Notes: a model not told the origin generated them from the letters alone. A DNA stretch of 64,000 bases from Plasmopara viticola (GCA_001695595.3 MBPM02000032.1:310001-374000); one strand, 5' to 3'. Counted from the first letter of the stretch, positions 44,625 to 56,520 are shown. Program-made: numbers and translations.

Positions 44625-47600
44625 TCTCTGTGTTGTATAGTAGGATAGCGTAATCGAGCGAATTAAAGTATTAGTAATAAGGAGGACGTACCGTTTATGT
44701 TTATTTGAAAGGCAAGGTACCACTGGTATTTGGGACTGATGATACTTTCTTGCCATTGATGAGTATGTTGTATATTTTCCTTGCGATTTGGCAGCTTACT
44801 GTATAAACTGTCCTGCCAAACGGGCTATGATGCTGCGATTGGCACACTTATGTACATGAGAAAACGCGCAGGAGTTGCAAGTGCACGGACAAATGACGAA
44901 CATGAGCAATCTCGTCATCGAAGAAGATCCGCTAGTAAGAAAATGTAAGGGGTACGATCTTTCGGTGAGTACCGGTTTTACTATCTTGTGCGTTACAGAT
45001 TGCAGTTAAATGACTCATAAATTGGGAAAAACTTATCATTTTGAGCCTACCTATGTACAAAGCCAACATATGGTGGATCTGGTAGACCATTTTTTCAATC
45101 TTCTTAGTCCTAGCGTACAACAAACGTGTCAACGGCATTTAGCAGCTACCAGAGGGTTGCATTTGTGGTCCACCCAACGGGCTATTATAGAGCCAGCCAG
45201 ACAATTTTTGGCATGCTGGGGGAGCACTGGGTAGACTATATTCCTTTTGGTACTTCCCAGTATGCAATCTAGTCTAAAAACCGGTTGAGAGTCGGCGGAG
45301 TCAGTTTTGGCCACAAAATTCGGCTATATATTATTATTTATCATTACATCTCCACTTAATAAGGCTTACATGCAATAGGAAAGATAAGGTTGTCATCCAT
45401 CATTTTAACTCGTAAGCAAAAGTCGTTTGGCACGATGAGCAAACTGGCGGCAAAAAAGACTTTTAAGCGGTCAAATGATTCAACAAGGCAAAAGGTGTCG
45501 CTACACCAAAGCCGATATTCGTGCCTTCATATACATCTACAACGAAGATTGTGTCTACCACGAACGCTAAGTCTGTGCCGTTAATGCCTTTAGAAAGTTG
45601 TCTGCCAGGGAGCTAAGAAAAGGCTCTGCAAGTCACCTTCGGCTGACAAATATCGTAAGGACCCGTCTAGCACTACGTCCGCGTGGAAGTCTCAGATCAA
45701 GGCAAGGTTGTCAGATCATCCCAATCGCGCCCAAAGTATGTAAAGATCGTCTCAAATCAAAAGACGCTACCACTAAAAAGTACAGGGAGAGATCAAGGAT
45801 CAGGAGGAAGTGATTATAGTTATGGACGACAAACTCCTTGGTTGGGTTCAGCTGCCAAAGTCTCTATCACAGCGGTAGTCATGCTGTGTGACTCGAAATC
45901 GACGCAAGTCATCGTCCTGTAAAAAATCCACTCACTTTCTGAGCCATCTGACAAAGAAGATAGGACAGTATTACCCGGTTTACAAAGGCCATGTTGCAGC
46001 TATTTGCTTTATTTCGGACGGTGCGAGGACTCTCGCGAGGTCACCTCTCGTGCGTCATTTGTGAATTGGTTGTGGTCCGAAATAGTCCTTTTCGGCAATG
46101 ATGCGCGTCCTTTTAGCACTGTAAAATATGCCCAAAATTTGAATTCGGCTTCGTAAAAAGCTAGATGTAAGATACTATACTCCCAAATAATACCCACCAC
46201 GATCTAATTAAGGGTCAGCCTACGGTGCCATTACTCAAAATTCAAGCACATTGAACGGTGTACTCTATGTTCGTACGCTTAGCGTGCGGTTTTCCCACAT
46301 TCAAGTTTGACTTGCCAAGCTAGGGGCTGGGATGCAAAGGTTTGGTTTTATTCCTACCAAGACCAAAACGCCAGTAAAAGACCGCGACATACTCATGATT
46401 TACCCGTTACTTCTTATCCAAGTTTCGAACTTGCAATCACGATTCCCATTATAAAGCACGAAACTCGGCGTGGTTCCATTTCTCCACGAAGATTGACAGA
46501 GAACGCTTTTTCTTTTAGTAAAGAAGCGTTGTCATTCCGATGCTGCATTTTAGACACCTACTTGCCGTGAACTTTTGTTTTTCAAAACCACGACGGATGA
46601 GGAGAACAATCGACCGTAAATGGCGTAATGTCACCATGAATGAAGCAATGACAGAAAACCATACATTTTTCGCGACTCGAAGATATTCATCCTCCTCGTC
46701 AGCATATCTAAGATCCGTAAGAACAAGCCTAAGCCTCCTTTGCCCGTGCGGCATAAGTACTAAAATCGGAATCAATAATCACTTTAACGACCCTATTATA
46801 AGACACGGAACATCCTCGTCGGGCCGCACGAGTTCCATGAAAATCTAAGTCGCCAATAACTTCACCTATCATACGTGTCTTGAAGAAAGCTCACTAAATT
46901 CGTCTTACTCTAGCGTTATGCAAGGAGATGAGACCAAACATGGTACGCATAGTTGGGCTCGTGTCGACTGACGATTCAGCTCATTCCGAGTGGAGAACGC
47001 CGTCTAGACTGTGCTCTTATGCATTTCCACAAAAATTAACGATATTTTCTGGTATTCTTTCCGCATCAATACACTCTGACCTTGAGCGGAAAATTATCTC
47101 CTACTTTTATTTTCGGGAGTCTTTACACTCAGTGAGCACCTTCGGCCTGAGAGGCACATGTGTCTTAGGCACCGGTGTCATTGACACAGCCGTCAAAGCC
47201 ATCCCCGTCGAGAATGCTTCAACAGAGCGCCCTTAACGCGCGCTGACTGGCGTGGGTTCTCGCTCGACGCCCTTTCGAGGCCAAGCAAGACTCAGCTATT
47301 TTATCTCGTTTTGCCCGTCCTAAAACAAATGAGCCTGCCTCTTTATCTTCACTAAAACAACTTTCATAAATGCTATTTACAAGTGCTCCCAGGTACTCGG
47401 ACTGCCGTGGCTTCTTGTCCAAAGGAAGCGTGACCCCAACATCACTAAAGTAAGATCCACCATAGGAGCCTACCAGCCTCGCAAAAGGTGAGACCCTCAC
47501 TAAACTCGATATCGGAGTACCCAATCCATTATTTGTCGCAGGTCCTCGCAAGTTCTGCGAGAGCCACTCTGCCATTGCTTTTGGCAATAAGCCAGTGTTG

Positions 47601-47778
47601 TTTGAGCAGCGTACCAACTGCGAGCTACAAAATTTGACAGTTGGCTGGCAGTACCCTTTTTTTAAATCTAGGATTTACCACGACACAAAGGCACAAAACG
47701 CTAATTACGAGGTCTATTTGGCCCTATACAACCACCAAGTCAAACTGGTCACTCGCCTCGAATCCTGCCACCAAGACA
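44625..47778. other. gene-free region upstream of PRP19
   Basis: About 3.1 kb without a supported gene. Frames of 70-130 codons occur (45010-45234 plus, 47219-47617 minus), but none has a recognisable domain and neighbouring frames are broken, which suggests old transposon coding sequence. The reading frame of PRP19 extends back to a TTG at 47641; those 46 codons have no counterpart in PRP19 and are taken as leader. Confidence 0.45.
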
Positions 47779-49353
47779 ATGCTCTGCAGTCTAAGCGGTC
47801 AAGTGCCCGTAGAGCCCGTGGTGTCGCTCAAGTCGGGCCACGTGTTTGAAAAGCGTCTCGTCCTCAAGTATCTAGAGCAGAATCAGCGTCGCTGTCCCAT
47901 CACGGCCGTCGAGCTCGACGTCGAGCACGATCTCCTGGCGCTCCACGTCGCCCCAACGACCGTATCAAAGTCGGCATCGTCCACGCCGGCGCCCATTGCA
48001 CCCGAGGCTGCCAGCATCCCACAGCTACTCGCTACGTTTCAAAATGAATGGGACGCTGTGATGCTCGAGACGTTTACACTCAAGCAACACTTGGAACAGA
48101 CGCGTCAAGAGCTGAGCCACGCACTGTACCAACACGACGCCGCGTGTCGCGTCATTGCGCGTCTCAATGCAGAGAATGCGACGCTCAAGGAACGCATGAC
48201 GGCATTGGCATCCGGTCACCAAGAAGATGTCGACATGCAGGACGGCAGTGCGCTGGCCCCGGAAGTCTTGGCCACGATTGAAGCCAAGCAAAAGAAATTG
48301 GCGAAGAAGCGCAAAGAGTTTAAAAAGAAGGACGGGCCGCAACGGGCTGCGCTGCTCAGTGGGCTACGTCACTGGCGCGTGGCGTCGAGCCATACAGTGC
48401 ACGACTCGGACAAGCCAGGGGTCACGTGTGTGGCCATCGACCGCAAGCGGCCGACCTTCGTCGCGACGGGTGGCGTGGACAAGCACGCCAAGGTGTTTGA
48501 CACGACCAAGCAACAGGTCGTCGCGACCTTGACGGGCCATACCAAGAAGCTCAGTCACGTCGAGTTTCATCCAATGGCTGACCTCGTGCTCACGGCGTCG
48601 TACGACAAGACGGTCAAGGTCTGGACGGTCCACGGAGATGGCTACACGGTCGCTTCCACCCTTGAAGGCTTTGATGACGCCATCACGCGTTCGTCCATTC
48701 ATCCAACCGGCCACTATGTCTTGTCGGGGTCCCTGGATGCGACGTGGGCGATCCACGACCTCCGTCGAGAAGCGCTGCTTGCTCGCTACACGTTGAACGG
48801 CGAGCTGGCCATGCCTTCTGTGTCGCCGACGCAGCCGCAAAAGGCAGCGAACGAGACACGGTGTGCTCACTTTCATCCCGATGGTGGCATCTTTGGCACG
48901 GCGGCCAAGAGTAAATTGGTGCAAATGTGGGCCGTGAACACGTTGTCGAACGTCGTGACGTTTGAAGGGCACGCGGCGCCCGTGACAGCGCTGGGGTTTT
49001 CCGAAAACGGCTACTATCTCGCGTCCGGGAGTGAAGATGGCGTGGTCAAGCTCTGGGATTTGCGCAAGGCTACGAGTTTCTTTGAGCTCGATCTCAAGCA
49101 CCACGAACCGGCACTGCAACTGGGTGCGATTCACGCCATTCACTTTGACGCCAGTGGCTCGCATCTCGCCGTCGCGAGTGCACAGAGTGTACAAGTGCTC
49201 AAGGAAGTCGGCAGGAACCAGTGGGAAGGACTCATGACGCTGAGGGACCACAAAGCAGCAGTCACGAGCGTGCAATTCGCGCCCGATTCGAGCTACCTCG
49301 CTTCCACGTCGATGGATCGGTCGCTCAAAATCTATCGACAATTCAACGATTAG
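47779..49353 (+). CDS. PRP19: pre-mRNA-processing factor 19, U-box E3 ligase
   Basis: Intronless, 524 residues (human PRP19 has 504). PRP19 is the core of the nineteen complex: a ubiquitin ligase needed for spliceosome activation and also active in DNA-damage signalling, in the nucleus. The order of domains is canonical. The N-terminal U-box (about 1-60) starts MLCSLSGQVPVEPVVS with CPIT at its end; a coiled coil (about 78-145) normally forms the tetramer; a basic linker (KKLAKKRKEFKKKDG) precedes a WD40 propeller (about 205-522) with units such as GGVDKHAKVFD, ASYDKTVKVWT, GSEDGVVKLWD and STSMDRSLKIYR. The start at MLCS fits the family exactly, so the upstream in-frame codons are not coding. 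It ends tail-to-tail with MNS1, 173 bases apart. Confidence 0.96.
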   Translation: MLCSLSGQVPVEPVVSLKSGHVFEKRLVLKYLEQNQRRCPITAVELDVEHDLLALHVAPTTVSKSASSTPAPIAPEAASIPQLLATFQNEWDAVMLETFTLKQHLEQTRQELSHALYQHDAACRVIARLNAENATLKERMTALASGHQEDVDMQDGSALAPEVLATIEAKQKKLAKKRKEFKKKDGPQRAALLSGLRHWRVASSHTVHDSDKPGVTCVAIDRKRPTFVATGGVDKHAKVFDTTKQQVVATLTGHTKKLSHVEFHPMADLVLTASYDKTVKVWTVHGDGYTVASTLEGFDDAITRSSIHPTGHYVLSGSLDATWAIHDLRREALLARYTLNGELAMPSVSPTQPQKAANETRCAHFHPDGGIFGTAAKSKLVQMWAVNTLSNVVTFEGHAAPVTALGFSENGYYLASGSEDGVVKLWDLRKATSFFELDLKHHEPALQLGAIHAIHFDASGSHLAVASAQSVQVLKEVGRNQWEGLMTLRDHKAAVTSVQFAPDSSYLASTSMDRSLKIYRQFND

Positions 49354-49526
49354 CACGATTCCAAACGACGATTCGAGTTGTTATTGCCAAAAGTAATAAA
49401 CGTGACTAGGTTTTCCAATAGGTGGGCCAGAGTTGCAAATAAAGAGTAGAATCACCAAAATTTGTGACGCACAGAACCAAAAGTACTCGATTGTTTAAAT
49501 ATGTATGTATGTATACATTAACTTAA

Positions 49527-50963
49527 TCAGCGAGAAGCACTTGAAGACGATGGCCGCAAAGCACGCGGCAAAAAGCCTTGCAAGACGTCGGCATGCTCGC
49601 GCAACAGCCGCTGCTTGGCAGCTTCCACCACTTGGCGTCGGTACGTTTCATCCTGTTCCTGCCGCTCCCGCTCGCGCCGTTCGCGCTCCAGTTCAGCGTA
49701 CACCATTTCCTGCTTGAGCGCACGGTGACGGGCAATCTCGGCCACAAACGCCTCGCGCTGTTTGCGACGAAAGGCGGCAAGTTCCATCTCGCGCCGTTCT
49801 TCCGATCGAAAGCGCGCCTTGAGCATGTCGTTGAACGCGTCTTCGTCCGCGCGTTGACGCGCCCGGAGTTCCTGCTTCAGCTGCAATTGCACTTCGTTGC
49901 TGCGCAACATGTCGTCCTTTGCTTGCTGTTTCGCAGCCTTCTTTGCGTCTTCTTGCGCCCGCTTCTTTTGCAACAATTCTTCTTCCCACAACTCATCGCG
50001 CAACCGTTCAATCTCTTGGTCCTTGCGCAAATTCGCTTGAATTTCGGCCTCCACGGCACGAAACTTGGCCTCTTCCTGGGCCTTCTTGACGTCCGTCGCG
50101 GCCTTGTGACTCGCCTCACGCGCTGCCACGCGGCGTTGGTACTCGGCAATGGCTTCGTCCTCTCGTCGAAGGACCGCCACTTCATCCTGTCGCACGCGCT
50201 CGCGCTCGCGGTGGGTTTGCGCAATCAGCTCCCGCGTCTCTTCCCGTGCCTTGTCCCGACGTGCGACTTCGGCAGCGTCCTCGAGCTCCACGCGTTGCAT
50301 GAGCGCGGCAATCTTCTGGCGCTCGACCTCGGCCTCCACTTGCGCTTCCTGCCGCAACTCTTGCCGCTGCAACATTTGCGTCTGGAGCACCCGTTTGCCT
50401 TCTTCCGCCTCGACCCGCTTGCGTACTTCGTCATTCTGCCACTCCACCAACGCCCGCTGGCGATCGTACTCCATTTGCTGCTCCATCGCAACGTCGCGCT
50501 GACGGTCGCGAGCTGCCAGCATTTCCCGCTCGAGCTGCTGCGTGGCCCGGTCCTTGTTCATGTACGCCGTCTGCAAGAACGCTTCCAGTTCGCGCAGCTC
50601 GTCGCTCGCCTCGCAGATGCGCTGCACGTCTCGCGCCTGCTGCTCTTGCACCTTGTGCCTCGTTGCCAGCGCACACGCCAGTGCTTCGTTCTGCACTCTC
50701 TCGCGCGCAGCACGCTGTCGATGCTGACGCTCCTGTGTCTGTGCCTCGTCGAGCATGCGTTCGGCCGACAATTGAGCCGCGTAGTTCATGCGACGACGGG
50801 ACGCTACCTTGGCGTCCGACTGGTTCTGCAGCGTCTGGAGTTGATTGCTTTGCGTAAAGTGGTGCAAGGCACGGTGATCCATCTCTTGTCGGCGACGTTC
50901 ACATTGAACCTTGTCGACAACCCGTGACGTCACGCGCGTGTTGACCGGGTACGGGAACGCCAT
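49527..50963 (-). CDS. MNS1: MNS1-like axonemal protein (trichohyalin/plectin-homology domain)
   Basis: Intronless, 478 residues (human MNS1 has 495), almost entirely charged alpha-helix predicting one long coiled coil. The segment DELRELEAFLQTAYMNKDRA (about 121-140) matches the MNS1 family signature (ELRELExxLKxAYMNKERA), and the TPH-type Glu/Arg/Gln-rich rod continues almost to the end. MNS1 is a microtubule inner protein of cilia and flagella. In an oomycete it belongs to the zoospore axoneme, so this intact frame suggests a lineage that swims; several downy mildews have lost flagella and such genes. The ATG is at 50961-50963. The antisense strand carries a long open frame by codon bias only. 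A related TPH protein such as CFAP53 or CFAP45 is less likely. Confidence 0.85.
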   Translation of the reverse strand: MAFPYPVNTRVTSRVVDKVQCERRRQEMDHRALHHFTQSNQLQTLQNQSDAKVASRRRMNYAAQLSAERMLDEAQTQERQHRQRAARERVQNEALACALATRHKVQEQQARDVQRICEASDELRELEAFLQTAYMNKDRATQQLEREMLAARDRQRDVAMEQQMEYDRQRALVEWQNDEVRKRVEAEEGKRVLQTQMLQRQELRQEAQVEAEVERQKIAALMQRVELEDAAEVARRDKAREETRELIAQTHRERERVRQDEVAVLRREDEAIAEYQRRVAAREASHKAATDVKKAQEEAKFRAVEAEIQANLRKDQEIERLRDELWEEELLQKKRAQEDAKKAAKQQAKDDMLRSNEVQLQLKQELRARQRADEDAFNDMLKARFRSEERREMELAAFRRKQREAFVAEIARHRALKQEMVYAELERERRERERQEQDETYRRQVVEAAKQRLLREHADVLQGFLPRALRPSSSSASR

Positions 50964-51269
50964 GGTAAAGGGGAGTGGAGGAGACGCCAGAGACGACGTG
51001 GGGGTTACATTATAGGACTATTTAAAAAGTAATTCCGGCGTCGATCATCTTGATATTGGGAACTTCAAAACTTAATTCAATATAAAATCTCTGAGAAAAG
51101 ACTGTTCTCAGATATTATGAGTCCATGTTGACCTGCCTAAATGACTGAGCGTATTGTACGCTGTTAGAAGTCTCTCAAACAGCATTGTTCCATAAGCCAT
51201 TCCTTCATCCTCAGTTGAATCTCCCAGCGCTAAAACTGCACTGACTGAGCGATACGTCATTGCCCGATC

Positions 51270-52379
51270 CTATGCTGCAGTGGCCAACCTATTCGCCAAA
51301 TGCTTTCCATACTTCGTCTTGGCTGAGCCAATGATAATCTTTATCTCGTTGGGTTTGTAGACGCTCTTCATGATCTTGTTGAATCTCACGTCCTCCTTCG
51401 TCCTTGCGCGATACGTTGTCACGTACTGCATCCAGACTTGCATCCCGGGCTGATCGAGAAGATCAAACGGGTTTTTGTCGAGCTTCAAATGGGTAAAAAT
51501 GACCTCTGGCTTGACACCAAGATCCAACCACTTACGTCGTAATTCTCTCTGAAGCTCGGTCGCCAGCGTTGCTGTCTCTTGTGACTGTTTTCCTGCGAGA
51601 AGGAGCGAAGTCAGACTCGCGTCATCGAACGTGAGGTAGAGCCGTTGAAAGAGCGTCGTGGGCTTCTTAGAGAAAAACTTGCTGGCATAAGCGTTCCAGA
51701 CATCCAACGCAGGGCCTGAAAGCAACCGCGGCTCGTCCTTGTCAAGTCCATACAGTTTATTCTCGTCACGCTGCAACAACTTGTAAAGGTTCACTGCGTT
51801 AACATTTTTTTCTTTCCAAAACATCAATTGCTCCGTCTGCAGTGTCGCGCCAATAGCTCGAATCGACTGGTCGGCGTCTTTCTTTGCCTCTTGCAGCATG
51901 ATCGCCCATCCATAGTCCCCAAATTGCTTCCGCAGCTTCTGATGAATCGACACTTGGTTCTCGAGATGCTTTTCATTGTAGCTTTTCACGTACTTGACCC
52001 AAAGATCGAGGTTGGGATTCGCCAAAATATCCTTGGTGCTCTTATCAAGCTGTAGCTTGACGTAAAGAGCGTGTGGGTCCACATCTTTATACCTCCACCA
52101 AGCGACTTTGAGCTTAGTCAACGAGCTATTGACTTTCTCCCACATCGTTTGCTTGCTTTTAGTAAAAAAAGAGGCAACTTTCTCCCCCCAGCCGGCGGCT
52201 TTGATACCATCAATCCTCTCTTCGTCTCCTGCATACGATGGTGCCGAGATATGGAAACTCGGTCGATCTCCAGTTGATGGAGATGTTCCGGAGCTTGCAG
52301 TTGCATTCGCAGCAGCGTCCGCTTTTGCCACCAGAAAGAAGACTGTGACGAGTGCTAACGCAACGCCACGAACATGCAT
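51270..52379 (-). CDS. secreted EER / WY-repeat effector 1 (no canonical RXLR)
   Basis: Intronless, 369 residues from the ATG at 52379 (a TTG upstream is ignored). The signal peptide is MHVRGVALALVTVFFLVAKA, cleaved near DA-AANATAS. A short polar linker contains GDEER (51-55), the EER half of the RXLR-EER host-targeting region; the RXLR itself is missing, with GDRPSF at its expected place. The body carries repeated WY/LWY-like helical modules: YVKLQLD...LDLWVKYV (W127), ALDVWNAYASKFF (W228) and MQVWMQYVTTY (W316), ending in NEIKIIIGSA...YGKHLA. Such proteins are delivered into or around plant cells and bind host proteins; the target is not deducible. EER-only WY effectors are known from downy mildews. 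It is a paralogue of effector 2 at 58.1 kb (about half the aligned residues identical by eye). It lies 306 bases upstream of the MNS1 start, on the same strand. Confidence 0.85.
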   Translation of the reverse strand: MHVRGVALALVTVFFLVAKADAAANATASSGTSPSTGDRPSFHISAPSYAGDEERIDGIKAAGWGEKVASFFTKSKQTMWEKVNSSLTKLKVAWWRYKDVDPHALYVKLQLDKSTKDILANPNLDLWVKYVKSYNEKHLENQVSIHQKLRKQFGDYGWAIMLQEAKKDADQSIRAIGATLQTEQLMFWKEKNVNAVNLYKLLQRDENKLYGLDKDEPRLLSGPALDVWNAYASKFFSKKPTTLFQRLYLTFDDASLTSLLLAGKQSQETATLATELQRELRRKWLDLGVKPEVIFTHLKLDKNPFDLLDQPGMQVWMQYVTTYRARTKEDVRFNKIMKSVYKPNEIKIIIGSAKTKYGKHLANRLATAA

Positions 52380-52430
52380 CTGGGCACTTGCCAATAGTTT
52401 AATGGGAGAGTAGTGCTAGCCCTAGCTTGC

Positions 52431-52443
52431 ATTTGCGCAATGA
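52431..52443 (-). promoter_or_regulatory. Inr-like promoter of effector 1
   Basis: On the minus strand TCATTGCGCAAAT lies about 50-65 bases upstream of the ATG and resembles the oomycete Inr+FPR (TCATTYYNCAWTT) with a few mismatches. It supports transcription starting between the TTG-extended frame and the ATG. Confidence 0.35.
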
Positions 52444-53167
52444 TGAACAAGGATGAGTACGGGCACCATATGGCACAACGTCGATGGTAGTGCCGGTCCA
52501 ATCACGAAGACTTTCTTGCTATCATCTGTCCACGCATTGGCTGAAATTTAATCAGCTCATCTTTTTTGGAGGTTTGAAGGAATGTCACTTAAAGAGATTC
52601 TGGCTTTTGCCCATCATGAAGTACAAGTCTAGAAAGATTGCCTATAAAATACAAAGAAGGAGCTTCATATGGTATTGGCGAATGTCAGGCACGAAGATTT
52701 AATGTGCAGCAACAATAATCAATGAAGCAAGCCAGCGACAGTGAAACAATGAACTTGCAGCAAACATTTAGTCCACAAGCACTGGTGTACTCAAGACTTT
52801 GTCTGCGCCCAATAATATGTTGACGATTCAAGAAAGTCGTGGGGGAAAGGCACGAGCGGCAAACTGTTTCGATTGCGCGGTACACGCTCGGCCATCTCAC
52901 CAACGTACAAGATGTGAACAATTATAGTGATGTGATTTTGACCTTGATAACGTGTTGACCCACGATGTCCGCTGTCTTAATATTGTTGTGAAAGTGTTGA
53001 CGCGAATAATACATGTTACAGGGTAAAGGAATCCAGTCTTTTAAATTTTTTTAGACAAATACCAGAATCAGCGTCTAGAACACATATCCCTCATCCCCGT
53101 GCTCTGTATGACTACAAAACGATGCTGCCGAATCTACATCGGCATATACACCAAATGAAGCCTTAAG

Positions 53168-53300
53168 ACGCAATCGATAGCTCTTATGACATGATCAACT
53201 ACTCCGAGAGCAAGACGCACGGAGTGCCGACCGCGGCCAATGGAACGTCATTCTTCCGTGCGGGGAGAAAGTAATCATTGTCGATCGATTAGAGTGCGCT
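53168..53300 (+). pseudogene. possible C-terminal relic of the secreted cysteine-rich family
   Basis: The piece GTGCCGACCGCGGCCAATGG starting at 53224 matches GTGCCGGCCGCGACCAATGT in the 602-residue gene (from 44433), with the similarity continuing to ACGT (21 of 25 bases). Upstream TCAAC..CTCC and downstream GATCGAT keep roughly the same spacing. Translated, VPTAANGTS stands against VPAATNVT, with a later VDR against LDR after a frame break. The similarity is limited to about 130 bases, so common descent is probable but not certain. Confidence 0.35.
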
Positions 53301-53727
53301 GTACACTATACATACCATGCTGTTGATTTAATTTAAAAGTATCGATTTGAGCGACGACCGTTGTTGCACAGTTAGTTACACCAGAATATTGGTGAAACAT
53401 AGCATATACATTCACGATGCGCCACTTGACACATAACTTAATGCCACCTGAAAACAGCGTGGGATAAGACAACTTGCTTATTAAGTTCATTTCCCTCCTG
53501 TATTTGCATGGAAGCTTAAGCTCATATTGATGAAGTTACGCTTTTTCTTGGACAAATGCTTCCGTGTTGCGGTATTTGTCTTTGCAATTAAGCTAAATTT
53601 ACGACACTTACCAGTTAAAATGATTACGCGGAGCAGATGAGTCCTTTTGATCAAGAGACTACTTCGAGTACTGAGTGCCTTCTCAGTAGCTTATGCTTAC
53701 AAAATCTTGAAGCTGATCTCTTTTGTA

Positions 53728-56520
53728 GATTAAATGACCACCACTTCGGCGACGCCATTGGGCTTCTAGACATTTTGAGCTTTTCCGTTGACACCTCGTC
53801 AAGTTCAAGAAGAAAACCCAGGCGCAAGGATTACTATCATACCAGTCTTTCTATTTTTATAAAGTCAAGTGCTGTTGTTTTCAGCATCTAGCTTAGACCA
53901 AGAGATGCCTTACGCTGCTCAGCAAGCATTTTACGGTGCTGACTTCCTTTGCAAGAGCCCAAAGCTCCCAAAAGACTTGTCGTGTCCTAATATATTGTGC
54001 CTCGCTCAGTGAAATATATCCTGCACAAAAGCATTTAATGGCAGCACCCTGGATGCCTCAGATTTTGGCCGAATGTGTTGTGCATGACTTACCGAAAACG
54101 CTGATCACAACAAGCGCTTCCCAGTGGCTCCGCGTGTATACTTAGAGTTTCAGCCGTGACTAGCTAACTTGTGGCCAATTATTTATAGCACAGTCTATTG
54201 TAAACGCAGAATTCTCCGTGCATAACGTACCAATGCCCGTGTATCTGCAGGGCTATCCTAATGTGTTAGCTGAAATGCCACCACGTCGCTTTTCGTCTGC
54301 AGCAATTAAGCACCCTCTCAAATGTTCGTATTTCACTTCACGTGCAGCTGTAGGTGCTGTCCCATATATTATAGTTAAAACCACCTCTGTTACTTATGGC
54401 AAGCAAAGAATTGCGAACAAAACTGATGTCGCAATATGATGTCATTATAAAGATTTTTGATTAGCTTCGATACGGCACAAGACGGCTAAATTAGAATTAG
54501 CGCTGCATACAAATTAAATTTTTACTGTAAATTGCATTCTAATCGTAACACTTTTTCCAATCTTTATATTAAGCACTCTCTGCACTTGTACTGAACATTC
54601 TCTCCACTCGGCAAATACTATAGCATAGACTTCAGATCATAATCCGCCTTGTCCTACGTGCCACTCTCACGCCTCATTGAAAATGATCGCTGCGAAATCT
54701 TATTTATGTAGTTAAAATTTTCTGTACATTGATTGTCCGCGCTAATGGCGCTTTTGCTAGCCAAAATGGATTAATGGCTTACCCAATCTACGTATCGGCA
54801 CAGCAAACGGGACCCAACAAAGATTGACCATGTTCTAGAGTCGCGCCTCGTATCCAGGCCTCAGACTAATAAACGGCGTTCGAAACTACCGGACTTAAAA
54901 TTTTAACATCTGAATCCACTGTCACAGTAAGTAGCAGGAAGTGACATTTAATTTGAAGCGCCTCCGCAAATGACTTTTATTCCTTCGACGGTGAGCGGTA
55001 GCCTTTAGTCAATAAATTTGCATATCGCTTTTATAACCCTTAAAGGTTTCTCTAACAGCCTAAAAAGCTTGCTCGTACGTTATATGGTTAAATCCCGGAG
55101 CTCATCGGGGCTAGGCCCTACCGACTCTGACGTCTTCTTTAGGCGCAATAGGGCTTAGTTCTCAAAGCGCCTATTGGTTCTCCGCTGTGTATTAAATAGC
55201 GGGCTGGATAAAATATTTTTATGAAACATCTTTGTGTACTTGACGCAGCAAGTTTTCATCAAAAGGTGCGCGTATTTTTGAAGCCAAACACCTCTTCTCT
55301 AACTAATATTTCGGGGGACGACATTTACTCTATCACCAAAGCTGTGGGTAAAAGAACCGGATGCTCTATGAGTTCTTGACTGACGAGTGATTAGTCGCTC
55401 GACTCCAGACCAAGACGCTAACTAGTTTGATACGCAAAGGCTTTCCATTTAGCCAGCCAAATAAGTAGGATGAACGCCCAAATAGGCTTTTGCCCTACGT
55501 ATGACAGCTTCAGGTGTTGGACGCCTTATATCCAAAAATGGTCCCGACGTCTGATGAAGGATATCCCACAGATGGGTCAAATAGCTACCTTTAAACGCAG
55601 CAAAGATAGCTTCGTCCTAGCGACGGTTCCTGGTCCTGTGAACTGTTCCATGATCATCCCACCCGGAAAAAAGGTTCTCTAAATTTTGAATTTATGCTAA
55701 AGCTTGAAATGTGATAAAGATGGTGACAAAAGTGTATTTTAATCGGGTACAGACCACACCCTTTTTCGATTCGGCGGGAACTTTTGTAAAGAAAGTGGAT
55801 CCAAATATTAAAACACGCAAATTGCCATTGTGAGGTTTCATCGAAACAAACCTTGTAAAGGAAGTGTCGTTTACAGATGCCTGGCTGTGCCGCGCATGAA
55901 GTAGATGATCGAACAGATCAGCGCCATGGCCAGCATCTTTTGAATAGTATCCGACTGGAAGTCTTCTTGTTGGACTTGATGTCATAGAGTGGAAAGAACT
56001 TTTATGGATCGGCGACTGCGTCAATACCTCGCCTTAGCTAACTGTGCTGGTGACTTTGGTCACTTGGTTCTTCGTAAAAACATACCAAATTTGTCGTCTT
56101 TGTCATCACTTCCTTCTTCTCGTTTAGAACTAATGTGACTTCATTAAGAAAGGAAACCAAGGACAACTCTGTGCTCTCAAAAGCTCATTCCTACCCCTTT
56201 TTTGCGAGAGACATCTCGCGTGGCCAATTGCTCGGATGACCTCCTGGGTCTACCCTCGGTGATGAGGTTGATTGACAAGATTTTTGATTTAGGCTTCTTT
56301 GCAGATCTAGCGAGTGAGAGCTAGGCGGGTGTGCACCGGATCTCGCTTGGCAATCCTTGTCATATATATCGCCCAAAAGTGGAGGTAGGGTGGAACGAAA
56401 GCTCTTTTAGAGTCTTTCTATCCCAAGCTGTTTTCTGGCGAATAAACTTCGGAGAAGCTCAGTCCACGAAAAGACAGCTGCCTTCCACAAAGGGTTTGAT
56501 CTCACAAGACGTCAGTACGT
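53728..56520 (-). mobile_element. decayed Copia-type repeat, copy 1
   Basis: This interval shares a colinear series of similar blocks with 61696-63970. Examples are GCAGCACCCTGGATGCCTCA at 54041 (19 of 20 against 62101), GGCTTCTTTGCAG near 56292 (against 63700), and 56471-56520 against 63921-63970. A minus-strand reading at about 55740-55860 gives KPHNGNLRV, FGSTFFTKVP and ESKKG, resembling the Copia integrase segment (NHLRVFG...HVPKxxR). Frames are broken throughout. Ends are only where similarity could be followed by eye. Confidence 0.5.

Noticed and set aside
47219..47617. 132-codon minus-strand frame upstream of PRP19
   Set aside because: It opens at TTG, first ATG 14 codons in, with no recognisable domain; insufficient support.
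48364..49356. 330-codon open frame antisense to PRP19
   Set aside because: It overlaps the well-supported WD40 domain of PRP19 and has no recognisable feature.
49578..50927. 449-codon open frame antisense to MNS1
   Set aside because: The coiled-coil codon pattern (CAG, GAG, CGC) leaves few stops on the other strand; the product is an artefactual Leu/Phe/His-rich sequence.
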